Shown here piece after piece: positions 29,121 to 36,792 of a DNA stretch of 38,012 nt. Numbering within the stretch: the stretch's first letter is position 1; the number at the start of each line of letters is the position of its first letter. The notes under the pieces are model-generated. The model worked only from the letters and a program-made list of their open reading frames with translations. It was not told the DNA's origin and did no database searches. The DNA is from a virus. A program made the position numbers and the translations under genes. The stretch spans positions 1-38,012 of IMG/VR virus record IMGVR_UViG_3300035698_007535. One strand, written 5' to 3'.

Positions 29121-29335
29121 TGTGGGTATCAGAACCAAAGAAATTGACTTGTGAGGACTGCAAGTATAGAATATATACCACAATCAAAAGCGGCAAGTGG
29201 ACTGAGTACGCATGGGTGTGCGGTAATATACTCATGCACAAACGGCGATGCCGGAAGTATAAGAAGGTAAATAAAATGCAAGAACCCTTTTTTGTAGAGG
29301 CTTGCGAGCATCACACATTAAGAGAAGAGTGGTAA
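29120..29335 (+). CDS. Cys-rich protein, last gene of the early/middle operon (71 aa)
   Basis: The ATG overlaps the previous stop (TAATG) behind GAAAGGAAAG. CEDC (residues 11-14), C34, C44 and a final CEHH form a possible zinc site in a basic protein. A hairpin and a strong terminator follow, ending the transcription unit. Confidence 0.7.
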   Translation: MWVSEPKKLTCEDCKYRIYTTIKSGKWTEYAWVCGNILMHKRRCRKYKKVNKMQEPFFVEACEHHTLREEW

Positions 29336-29346
29336 AGGCTAACAAT

Positions 29347-29388
29347 CCGAGTGCAGGGTTAAAGGGGTTTACCCCTAAATAGACTCGG
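29347..29388 (+). other. Stem-loop CCGAGT/ACTCGG with inner AGGGG/CCCCT hairpin
   Basis: The outer arms are at 29347-29352 and 29383-29388, the inner arms at 29363-29367 and 29371-29376. It lies between the last early gene and the terminator. It may stabilise the mRNA end or be a small structured RNA. Confidence 0.55.
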
Positions 29389-29422
29389 TTTATATACAGG
29401 CTGACTCCTGTTTGTTGGCGAG

Positions 29423-29455
29423 AGAGGCTCTATCGAAAGGTAGGGCTTCTTTTTT
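29423..29455 (+). terminator. Strong intrinsic terminator of the early/middle operon
   Basis: A 12-bp stem (29423-29434 with 29439-29450, three G-U) closes a GAAA tetraloop and is followed by TTTTT. It separates early/middle genes from the late promoter a few bases downstream. Confidence 0.92.
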
Positions 29456-29461
29456 GTTCGC

Positions 29462-29491
29462 TTGACATACCAGAACACCATTTGCTATTAT
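29462..29491 (+). promoter_or_regulatory. Promoter for the terminase/late region
   Basis: TTGACA (29462-29467) and TATTAT (29486-29491) are separated by 18 bases. It lacks the ATAC-N4-GTAT dyad of the three early promoters, so it should be controlled differently. About 180 bases of untranslated leader lie between it and the first late gene, with no other gene seen there. Confidence 0.8.
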
Positions 29492-29672
29492 CATTGCGTG
29501 ACAGCCGTTGCTTGCTGTCTCCTGTGTGGTAGAGGTCAACTGTTGGGGAAATAATATTTATTCTATTTCGGTAGTTGAGTACCTATATCTCTGACAGTTG
29601 GCTTAACCAAAGTTAAACTATTGTATTAAACTCGTTTGCGTGTCAGCGACACAACTTAGGATTGGCAGAGCC

Positions 29673-30398
29673 ATGAATAAAAGACATAACCGTAGTACTA
29701 TATCAAAGGGAAATGGCAAAAAGGTCAAAAAGGGGCAACAAGCGGCAAGGAAGGTTAAATCCTCACGCGCTCGAAGCAAATTATTCTACCTTTTACCGGA
29801 TCATGCGGAGCTTATTTGTGAAACTATTGCGTCATTCAAATACACCAAAATGGCAGATATTGTCAAGCTGTGTATGGAAAAGTTTGTGGGCTACCCGTCC
29901 GGCAAGCCTGAATCGGCTATTAAACAATGGTGGAATGAAAAACTTTCAAAGAAATTTCCACGGGATAGTTACGGCAGGGTCACGGACGCTTGCAAATTCA
30001 AAGAGCGCATTGATGTCCTACGGGTTGAGTGGCGTGGCGGTCTTAAAGAGAAGTATAAACTTGCGAATGCTACTGGACGATTTGAAGAGCTTGAAAGAAT
30101 GTACTGGCTTGCAATGGAGGAAAGGGTTGTACGTATCGGGTCGTATAAGACTATTGAGGAGGTTCCTATTACTGACGCTGACGGTATCATTACAGGGTAT
30201 GAGCGCAGAGTTGCCTACAAGCCGTACCCCGTTAAAATGCGGGATATGCCGCTTGCCAAGTCAATACTCTGCGACCTTGCCCGTGAGTGCGGTGATCTCG
30301 ACAACAAAGAACCGCCACCAAACGGCGCCATTACATTCACTATTGTTAAGACCGATAAGAAGCATTGGCAAGAGGGAAACGCTAATGCCCATAGTTAA
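29673..30398 (+). CDS. Small terminase-like protein
   Basis: The 241-residue protein has a Lys/Arg-rich N-terminus. A helix-turn-helix-like part follows (CETIASFKYTKMADIVKLCM), then the segment KFKERIDVLRVEWRGGLKEKY typical of phage small-terminase-like proteins. It lies directly before, and overlaps by 14 bases, the large terminase gene. It should recognise phage DNA and regulate packaging. The start is uncertain: 29673 has AGGA twelve bases upstream, while GTG 29640 has no site. Confidence 0.75.
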   Translation: MNKRHNRSTISKGNGKKVKKGQQAARKVKSSRARSKLFYLLPDHAELICETIASFKYTKMADIVKLCMEKFVGYPSGKPESAIKQWWNEKLSKKFPRDSYGRVTDACKFKERIDVLRVEWRGGLKEKYKLANATGRFEELERMYWLAMEERVVRIGSYKTIEEVPITDADGIITGYERRVAYKPYPVKMRDMPLAKSILCDLARECGDLDNKEPPPNGAITFTIVKTDKKHWQEGNANAHS

Positions 30399-31746
30399 TC
30401 TTGATACCCAAGCCAAGTGCGACGACCGCCCGAAAGTAAGGGACTACAATATACCCTTGTACGACTATCAGCACGAAGCCTATGACCTACGGGACGTTGA
30501 CGGCAACAGCGCCTTTATTAAAGCGATTGTAGGTGGGTTCGGTAGCGGTAAAACGTATGCACTGGCGGTACGGGCAATACAGTTCTGCTTAGAGAATCCA
30601 GGTCTTTTCGGGGCGGTAGTCTCTCCCAACCTACCGATGGCTAAGAGAACCATTATACCTACAATGAAAGGTATTCTGAACGACTCAAAAATACCGTACT
30701 TCTTTCGGGCAAGCGACCATTATTTCTCAATCAACGGCGCTCAAATAGACATACTCTCTGGACACGACCCCGATAACCTAAAAGGACCGAATTACGGGTG
30801 GGGCGGTATAGACGAGCCGTTTATCCAGAAGCATGAAGTATTACAGTTCTTTCTCTCCCGCTTACGTGTGCCGCAATCAACCATGTTAGAGCTATTCCTC
30901 ACAGGGACGCCGGAACAGCTAAATTGGGGCTATGACATCTTGGAGGGTAAGGGTAAACTGCCGGACGCTAATTACATTAGGGTGAGTAGCCGTATCAACC
31001 TGCCTGAGAAAACATTGCAGGTACTATTGAATACGTACAGTGAGGAAATGGTGGCGTCATACATTGATGCTGGCTTTGTCATGCTGAACACCAAGGCGGT
31101 ATACTATAATTTCTCTCGTATCAACAATGTACGCAAGTTGAAATACCGTGCCGACTTGCCTATAATACTCTCATGTGATTTCAATAAAGCGCCTATGTGT
31201 TGGAACATAATACAGGAACACCCGACCGTCATTGAGCTTGCAGACCGCAGATGGCCGTACCTAGACACTCACGTAATAGACGAGCTACACATAGACGGCA
31301 CAAACACGCATGAATGTATCGAAGAGTTTATAGACAGGTACAAACGGCACAGGGGTAAATTTTTGGTTACGGGTGACTATTCCGGCAATGCCATATCGTC
31401 TACTATTGACACGGTGAGCAACTTTGACGTTATTATTAAAAAGCTACAACTCAAATTTGGATCTCATAGAGTAGGGCTGGAGCTTATGCCGAACCCGTTA
31501 AGAACGACACGGCACAGCCAAACGAATGCCGAGTTCTTGAATCACAAAGGCGAGACACATTTGTACATAGACGAGGAATGCACGCACACCATAGACGATT
31601 ACTCGTTTGCAAGCGTCAAGCCAGGTACGAGAGATATAGACAAGGGACACCATGACCCTCACCACTCAGACGCAGTTGATTACAGAGTTTGGTGGAAAAT
31701 AAACAATTCTGCTATTAATGTAACGGATGTAATAGGGGCGGCATAA
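30385..31746 (+). CDS. terL: Terminase large subunit
   Basis: The 453-residue product contains the ATPase motifs Walker A GGFGSGKT (50-57), Walker B ending in GGIDEP (D143, E144) and the coupling motif FLTGTPE (171-177). It also has the RNase H-like nuclease acidic residues in ILSCDFNKA (D265), VTGDYSG (D331) and DPHHSDAVDY near the end. It pumps DNA into the procapsid and cuts it. ATG 30385 follows AGAGGGAAA. A longer in-frame extension upstream only shadows the small terminase gene. Confidence 0.95.
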   Translation: MPIVNLDTQAKCDDRPKVRDYNIPLYDYQHEAYDLRDVDGNSAFIKAIVGGFGSGKTYALAVRAIQFCLENPGLFGAVVSPNLPMAKRTIIPTMKGILNDSKIPYFFRASDHYFSINGAQIDILSGHDPDNLKGPNYGWGGIDEPFIQKHEVLQFFLSRLRVPQSTMLELFLTGTPEQLNWGYDILEGKGKLPDANYIRVSSRINLPEKTLQVLLNTYSEEMVASYIDAGFVMLNTKAVYYNFSRINNVRKLKYRADLPIILSCDFNKAPMCWNIIQEHPTVIELADRRWPYLDTHVIDELHIDGTNTHECIEEFIDRYKRHRGKFLVTGDYSGNAISSTIDTVSNFDVIIKKLQLKFGSHRVGLELMPNPLRTTRHSQTNAEFLNHKGETHLYIDEECTHTIDDYSFASVKPGTRDIDKGHHDPHHSDAVDYRVWWKINNSAINVTDVIGAA

Positions 31747-33327
31747 ATGTATTTAATGAAAGGTTATAGAGGCGATGTGGTAAAGGAGGCTCTGGCACGG
31801 GCGTTAAAGTCTATGCAGGGCGAAGAGAAAGGACAAATAGAGGATAGGAAATTGGTGTATAAGGGTAAGTTGTCTGAACTCATCAAGCAAAAAATAAAGA
31901 TAATATTCACCAATGACGAAGAACAAAGAGTACTGGAAAAGTTTATTTCATCAAACGTAAATGTTCTAAAGTATGTTATTGACGAGGTGTGCCGGACGTA
32001 TCGGTACGGGTGTGAGCGCCAGTGGAATTACGACGAGCCGAAAACGGTTGACGGCAAAGTCACCACCAGTGATGACGCAATGAGCAAGCGCTATAAAGAC
32101 ATTTGCGAAATTAGTGATCTTGATGAGAATTTAGACCATGTAGACAAAATGACTATGCTGTGCCATGACGTGATACTACGCCATAAGTATACGAAGTTCG
32201 GTCACTCATGGTTTCCTATGACTCGGGATATGTGCGACGTGGTACAGTCGGAAGAGGACTTCAAAAGAATCACGGGCGTTATATGGTATGAAATACCTAC
32301 CAACACGCCTATTATCAACGGCAATATTGACAACATAACGGGCTTGAAATGGCACTATGCAACTGCTGACGAGTTCAAAGTGTATGATAAGAATTTCGAC
32401 CTAATACCCGCAATGACTACGCCGAACCCGTATAAGAAGTTGAACGACTCTATACAGTGGCCATCGTTAAAAGCATTCTACCCGTTCTTTGACTTCCATG
32501 ACGGGATAAGAGAAAACAGCTTTTGGCGTGACGTATATGACGAAGCCCTTTTAGATGCTGCAGCAGAGGTTGGCGTATGGCTCACATACTTAAACGGTCA
32601 ACTAAAATTCAGCACATTCAAACAGCTATTTGAAACCTCGCCAGGTATCGGTAGCGGTGGTACGGGTGCAGAGGGTGGCACACAGAAGCTATCATGGTTA
32701 CACGCTTATAAAGCACCTCTCGGTGGTAACTTGGGCGTCATTGATTACACGGTGAACCTCAAAATGACTCTTGACTGCTTACAGGATAAATTGTCTATGT
32801 TGGCAATATGCTTCGGATTGCCAGGGAATGCTTTTCAATTACGACCCACCCGTGAGCCAGGTATGACGTTTGTTGCAAATCGTGGGGCGCTCAATGAATT
32901 ACGGCAGGGCAGGGAAAGCGGGTTTATAAAAGCGGAGCGTGCTATCGGGCGTACAGTTCAGTTTACTGGCAACGTGACGGGCGGCAACTTTGAGAATTAT
33001 CCGCAAGACTACAAAATAGACCAGAAGCTGAACCCCGATAAAATGACGGTCAACTTTCAAGAAGCAGAGAAGCAGGTTGATCCGAAAGAAGACAGAGAAC
33101 ATTGGGACTGGTTATTTGAAAAAGGTCTGGCTAACTTCTCTGAATACTTAGTTGAAAAGAACCCCGACATATCGGTTGAAGAAGCGAAAAAGCGGGTAGA
33201 AATAAACACGGCTGACTTGATACAGCACCAAGCAAAATTACGCCAAGCCAGTGACTTCGGACTGACCGGATCACAGGCAAGGAATAAGCTCAAAACAACA
33301 AAACCTAATAACAACCCAACGGAGTAA
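31747..33327 (+). CDS. Portal protein
   Basis: The 526-residue product follows terL directly. It has portal-like features: a helical first half, an aromatic-rich middle (WHYATADEFKVYD) and a helical, charged C-terminus with KKRVEINTADLIQHQ. The residues around LSMLAICFGLPGNAFQL resemble the portal core helix. Its position between terminase and capsid genes is canonical. It forms the dodecameric vertex through which DNA passes. GGGGCGG before the ATG serves as ribosome site. Confidence 0.85.
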   Translation: MYLMKGYRGDVVKEALARALKSMQGEEKGQIEDRKLVYKGKLSELIKQKIKIIFTNDEEQRVLEKFISSNVNVLKYVIDEVCRTYRYGCERQWNYDEPKTVDGKVTTSDDAMSKRYKDICEISDLDENLDHVDKMTMLCHDVILRHKYTKFGHSWFPMTRDMCDVVQSEEDFKRITGVIWYEIPTNTPIINGNIDNITGLKWHYATADEFKVYDKNFDLIPAMTTPNPYKKLNDSIQWPSLKAFYPFFDFHDGIRENSFWRDVYDEALLDAAAEVGVWLTYLNGQLKFSTFKQLFETSPGIGSGGTGAEGGTQKLSWLHAYKAPLGGNLGVIDYTVNLKMTLDCLQDKLSMLAICFGLPGNAFQLRPTREPGMTFVANRGALNELRQGRESGFIKAERAIGRTVQFTGNVTGGNFENYPQDYKIDQKLNPDKMTVNFQEAEKQVDPKEDREHWDWLFEKGLANFSEYLVEKNPDISVEEAKKRVEINTADLIQHQAKLRQASDFGLTGSQARNKLKTTKPNNNPTE

Positions 33328-33331
33328 CACA

Positions 33332-33799
33332 ATGAAAAAATTAATGTCCATCATTCTAATGCTGGTTATGCTGGTTTGTCTCAGCCTGTATGCCACCGAT
33401 GCCGCTACTGACTTTTACGCCATTACGTATAAGGCGCCTGTTGGTAACTATCTCGGCTTGCAAGCACTACAAGACTGCACCCCTGCAATCGGGGTTATTG
33501 CCCTGCCGGACGCCGGAGCGCTTTCGACCAACTTCATTATAAGCCGGACGTATAGTGGAGCCACCAACTACATCACTACCAACGTGGTACAGGACACAGC
33601 TTTCACGCCGTTGTCTTGGGACACAACATTTTGGCCCATCGCTAACTCAGACGGTATTGGGCTACGTATTCTCATACTGACCAATCCGCCTACCATTTCC
33701 GTTTCCAATGTTGTGTCGGACGCGGTCATTACGATACCGTACTCTAACCTGTGGATAAATGTAGACGGTAGCACAAACGGTTGGAAGTTGATACAATAG
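33332..33799 (+). CDS. Exported beta-rich protein inside the head operon
   Basis: The 155-residue product begins with a textbook signal peptide (MKK, then IILMLVMLVCLSLYA) and a likely cleavage site at ATDA. The rest is Thr/Asn/Ile-rich with predicted beta strands and no recognised domain. AACGGAG precedes the ATG. Export of a protein from between portal and capsid genes is unusual. It may be a surface or exclusion factor inserted into the operon. Confidence 0.75.
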   Translation: MKKLMSIILMLVMLVCLSLYATDAATDFYAITYKAPVGNYLGLQALQDCTPAIGVIALPDAGALSTNFIISRTYSGATNYITTNVVQDTAFTPLSWDTTFWPIANSDGIGLRILILTNPPTISVSNVVSDAVITIPYSNLWINVDGSTNGWKLIQ

Positions 33800-33840
33800 T
33801 GCGTGCTTTTAATTTTCACCCTTAAACTGAGGGCTGTAAA

Positions 33841-34020
33841 ATGCTTAGAAAACTTGAATTACAGTTTACATCAAACGGGGCTACGGTCAGCGTTTACCGT
33901 AAACCAAAAAAGAAAGACGATCCTACATTTGTTGAGGACGACAGTTACAGCGTGGAGGGTGACAATGTTGCTATCACGAAAAAGGTAGCTGACGTACTCG
34001 CAAGCGAACACAAGAAATAA
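33841..34020 (+). CDS. Small hypothetical head-region protein (59 aa)
   Basis: GAGGG lies about eight bases before the ATG. The product starts with beta-like residues (LRKLELQFTSNG), has a KPKKKDD turn and ends in a short helix. Small proteins of this kind often lie between portal and scaffold genes. The function is unknown. Confidence 0.7.
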   Translation: MLRKLELQFTSNGATVSVYRKPKKKDDPTFVEDDSYSVEGDNVAITKKVADVLASEHKK

Positions 34021-34076
34021 CCGTCAGAGATGGTTTAATAACCTTTATACTTTGGCAGAGCCGGAGAACACACAGA

Positions 34077-34727
34077 ATGAAAATTGACATTAAAAAACTG
34101 ATTGCAGACCTAATAGCATTGGGTGTAGTTGTTCCGACAGAAATCGAGAGCAAATTGGTAACTGTGTTTGAAACACATATACCAGACGGTGAAGTATTCA
34201 CGCAGGCTGACATTGATACCGCTGTGTCCGCAGTAAAAGACACGGACAAGACTATACGGGAACTCAACGACAGACTGATTGAAAAGGTCACTGGTAAAAA
34301 ACGCGAACAGTTTGAAGAGCAAGACCGTTTTGCAAAAATCGAGACCGCCTTTACTGAAAAGGTAGACGGGCTAGAAACTACTAACACCACCTTGAGTGAA
34401 TCGCTTAATACCTACAAGGAAAAAGAGCGCTCGGCAGTCGAGGAGGCTTTTAAGACCAATAAGACATTGGTTGATGAAGTGTTAGCAGACGAAGCCAACA
34501 AGGGCTTGGTTGATGAATTTCCTACACTGGGGGCAGAGCCGACACTGGACGAAATGACGGCATACAACGGGGCGCTGGACAAGATGCAAAAACTTAAAGT
34601 ACCTGCATTTTCGGGTACAGTCACGCCTGTTGAAAAACCCGATACCTCACCGTCTACGCTTGGGGAAGTTGACCCAGAAGCTATGACGGACGAGGATATA
34701 AGAAAAGTTCGGGGCGGCAGGCGCTAA
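34077..34727 (+). CDS. Scaffold-like coiled-coil protein
   Basis: The 216-residue product is acidic and strongly helical with coiled-coil spacing over residues 50-130. A flexible Pro/Thr-rich segment follows, and it ends in a basic tail (VRGGRR). Composition, length and position directly before the major capsid gene fit a capsid scaffolding protein that guides shell assembly and leaves. No protease domain is visible. The call is by analogy and context. Confidence 0.72.
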   Translation: MKIDIKKLIADLIALGVVVPTEIESKLVTVFETHIPDGEVFTQADIDTAVSAVKDTDKTIRELNDRLIEKVTGKKREQFEEQDRFAKIETAFTEKVDGLETTNTTLSESLNTYKEKERSAVEEAFKTNKTLVDEVLADEANKGLVDEFPTLGAEPTLDEMTAYNGALDKMQKLKVPAFSGTVTPVEKPDTSPSTLGEVDPEAMTDEDIRKVRGGRR

Positions 34728-34757
34728 TACATTTTTTATAACAGAAAGGAATAACCG

Positions 34758-35819
34758 ATGAAACTCTCTAAACTTTTTCTCATGCTGTGGAATGCCTTTG
34801 CATTTCCTATGTATCTCGCAGTAGCCAACGCACATTTGAGTTCTGCAAACGTGGTGAATAAGTACCTCAATCGGGTAGCGCTTATTCGTGCCGTGCCGAA
34901 CCTTATTCATACGCTGTTTGCGGTAGAGGAATCGCTTGGTAATGCGGTAGGCAAATATATGGAGTTCTTTCGTACCAACAAAATCACGGTAGACGTAACA
35001 CCGTTGACTGAGGGCGTAACGAAAGATGCTATTGCTTACACACAGACCAAAGTTTCTCTGACTATTGAACAGCACGGCAACTATATTCTGACATCTGACC
35101 TTACGCAAGCAACCGAGACTGACGTGGCGCTTAACGACGCCGTTGATACCCTTGGTGAGAATGCGGGTGAGACTCTTGATACAGTCGCCCGTGAAGCGTT
35201 TGTGGGTGGCACTACGGTATGCCGTGCAAACGGTGTGGCGTCACGTGTCGCTATTATAACAGCGTGCGCCAAAGCCGATCTTGACCGCTTGCAGAATACT
35301 CTCAAGTCAGCTAACGCCGGAATGATTACCCGTCTCGTCCCTACGGACACACGGACGGATATTCAGAACGTGGCAGCCGCTTACCCTGTAATTGTTCATA
35401 CCGACCTTGAGGACGATATTGAAACAGCCGCAGGTACTAAGTGGACACCTGTTGAGAAGTATCCTACCGGTGCAGTAATATTCCCTGGCGAATTTGGCAA
35501 GTATCGCAGTTTGCGTTTCATGTCTACAACCAATGCGAAAGTCCATGCCGATCTGGGCGGGGCTGTCGCTGGCACTGGCTTACGCTCGACTACTGGCACA
35601 TCATGTGACGTTTATACCATGCTTGCTTTTGCAAATCGTGGTTGCGCCCGTGTAGCACTCGCAGGTGAAAGCCTCCGTATTATCCGTAAGAGCGCAAAAG
35701 AGGGCGGTACTTCTGATCCTCTCGAACAGCGTAACACTACGGGTTGGAAGGCTTCACAGGTATTTGGGATTCTCGACCATAATTTCATTGCCCGACTTGA
35801 ATTAGCCGCCACAGAATAG
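34758..35819 (+). CDS. Major capsid protein, N4-gp56-like family
   Basis: The 353-residue product resembles N4-gp56-type HK97-fold capsid proteins: TPLTEGVTKDAIAYTQTKVS, then IEQHGNYILTSDLTQAT and LGENAGETLDTVAREAF, followed by a beta-rich C-terminal half. AGAAAGGAATAACCG precedes the ATG. The first 25 residues are unusually hydrophobic (FLMLWNAFAFPMYLA), odd for a capsid protein. A long 12-bp inverted repeat follows the stop. It should be the most abundant virion protein. Confidence 0.87.
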   Translation: MKLSKLFLMLWNAFAFPMYLAVANAHLSSANVVNKYLNRVALIRAVPNLIHTLFAVEESLGNAVGKYMEFFRTNKITVDVTPLTEGVTKDAIAYTQTKVSLTIEQHGNYILTSDLTQATETDVALNDAVDTLGENAGETLDTVAREAFVGGTTVCRANGVASRVAIITACAKADLDRLQNTLKSANAGMITRLVPTDTRTDIQNVAAAYPVIVHTDLEDDIETAAGTKWTPVEKYPTGAVIFPGEFGKYRSLRFMSTTNAKVHADLGGAVAGTGLRSTTGTSCDVYTMLAFANRGCARVALAGESLRIIRKSAKEGGTSDPLEQRNTTGWKASQVFGILDHNFIARLELAATE

Positions 35820-35844
35820 TATACTACTACTCTTGGTTGATAAT

Positions 35845-35911
35845 GGCAGTCGCCCTTGTTATTCCCTCTCTTGGTTATACAAGTAGCGATTCTCCTGTGA
35901 GGGCGACTGCC
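35845..35911 (+). terminator. 12-bp perfect inverted repeat after the capsid gene
   Basis: GGCAGTCGCCCT (35845-35856) pairs with AGGGCGACTGCC (35900-35911) across 43 bases. A short CCTTTTC follows. It may attenuate transcription after the capsid gene or protect the 3' end of its mRNA. Confidence 0.65.
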
Positions 35912-35946
35912 GACCTTTTCACATAATTTCCACACGGAGCAGAACA

Positions 35947-36504
35947 ATGACACATAAAGAAGAATTGATAGCACAGGCTGACGCACTCAACATTATAGGT
36001 TGTGAGGACATGACCGTGAAAGAGTTAGAGGTGGCAATCGAAAACATACCGCCCGAAGCCGAAGCCGAAATGACCGAAGAAGATACCGAAGAGCTTACGG
36101 ACACTGACCCTGCCGAAATCGACCCGTCTGACGAAACAGTGCCAGAGACCGCACTTGAAAAGAGCCGTGCCATTGATGGACTCGGCAAGTTTGAGGGCGC
36201 TTATAAGGTACGGGTACAAATAAGCAAGCCACAGGGTGATGAAGCCAACGGTTGCTTTCTGGGCGCTAACAACAGGCGCAAATGGGTGACGTATGATGAA
36301 CCGACTGACATACCCGAAGCACATTACTGGAACTTGAAGGATTCAACTGTTCCGAAAATTGTGCAGAGCAAGAATGCTACAACGGGTTTGCTCCAGAATC
36401 ACATTACGACTATTCCGGCTTACCAGTACGCTGTATACGGTATCATACGTGGTGGGGTATTCACGCCCAGTACCGCCAAGGATATTGTAGCGTCTGGCAC
36501 ATAA
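35947..36504 (+). CDS. Hypothetical head-region protein with acidic N-terminus (185 aa)
   Basis: CGGAGCAGAACA precedes the ATG. The first 25 residues look like a small helical (LEM/HeH-like) module (KEELIAQADALNI, then TVKELEVAI). A very acidic linker follows (about 36-66), then a folded part with aromatic residues (EAHYWNLKDST, AYQYAVYGII). Position suggests a head decoration or completion protein. No firm family name. Confidence 0.7.
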   Translation: MTHKEELIAQADALNIIGCEDMTVKELEVAIENIPPEAEAEMTEEDTEELTDTDPAEIDPSDETVPETALEKSRAIDGLGKFEGAYKVRVQISKPQGDEANGCFLGANNRRKWVTYDEPTDIPEAHYWNLKDSTVPKIVQSKNATTGLLQNHITTIPAYQYAVYGIIRGGVFTPSTAKDIVASGT

Positions 36505-36510
36505 GAAAAT

Positions 36511-36583
36511 AGCGGGGTGGAGCAGTCGGTAGCTCGTTAGGCTCATATCCTAAAGGTCACGGGTTCAAGTCCCGTCCCCGCAA
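36511..36583 (+). tRNA. tRNA with CAU anticodon, initiator (fMet)-like
   Basis: The 73-base cloverleaf is complete: acceptor 36511-36517 with 36576-36582, D stem GAGC/GCTC, anticodon stem TTAGG/CCTAA with loop CTCATAT (anticodon CAT at 36544-36546), and T stem ACGGG/CCCGT with loop TTCAAGT. Three features recall bacterial initiator tRNA: an unpaired first pair (A1/A72), A11-U24 in the D stem, and near-GC pairing below the anticodon (A29-U41, then two G-C). No CCA is encoded. Alternatives are elongator Met, or Ile decoding AUA after lysidine modification; AUA codons look frequent in these genes. Confidence 0.93.
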
Positions 36584-36590
36584 TATTATA

Positions 36591-36652
36591 GGCGGGTGAT
36601 CCATGTCGAAAGCCATGAGTCGCGCTCGGGTGGCATGGAATACTCACCCGTC
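36591..36652 (+). ncRNA. Stable stem-loop right behind the tRNA
   Basis: A nine-pair stem (36591-36599 with 36644-36652, one G-U) continues into six more pairs (36600-36605 with 36634-36639) after a four-base bulge, leaving a 28-base loop. It begins eight bases after the tRNA. It lacks a T-loop consensus, so it is not a second tRNA. It could be a processing signal or a small structured RNA. Confidence 0.6.
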
Positions 36653-36657
36653 CAAAT

Positions 36658-36765
36658 TATAGGCTGATAGACGGAACGGCTCTTTCTATTGGTTATATGA
36701 CAATGACAATTTGTGTTATGGAAAATACAACAAACTCAAGCGATCGGCTGTCAGCCTATATTTTT
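36658..36765 (+). terminator. Long-range stem with T-tract after the tRNA segment
   Basis: Arms of 13 bases (36658-36670 with 36748-36760, one G-U) enclose 77 bases without a gene and are followed by TTTTT. This is terminator-like, but the large loop suggests a folded RNA domain and not a simple hairpin. The next gene starts 28 bases later. Confidence 0.6.
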
Positions 36766-36792
36766 AACCGCTGTAATTCTTAGAGGTATCAC

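Noticed and set aside
29713-30384. A long upstream extension of the terminase large subunit frame
   Set aside because: It only shadows the small terminase gene in another frame; the family start with a ribosome site is at 30385.
36591-36652. Second tRNA directly behind the first
   Set aside because: It has an acceptor-like stem but no T-loop consensus, D-arm or anticodon arm.
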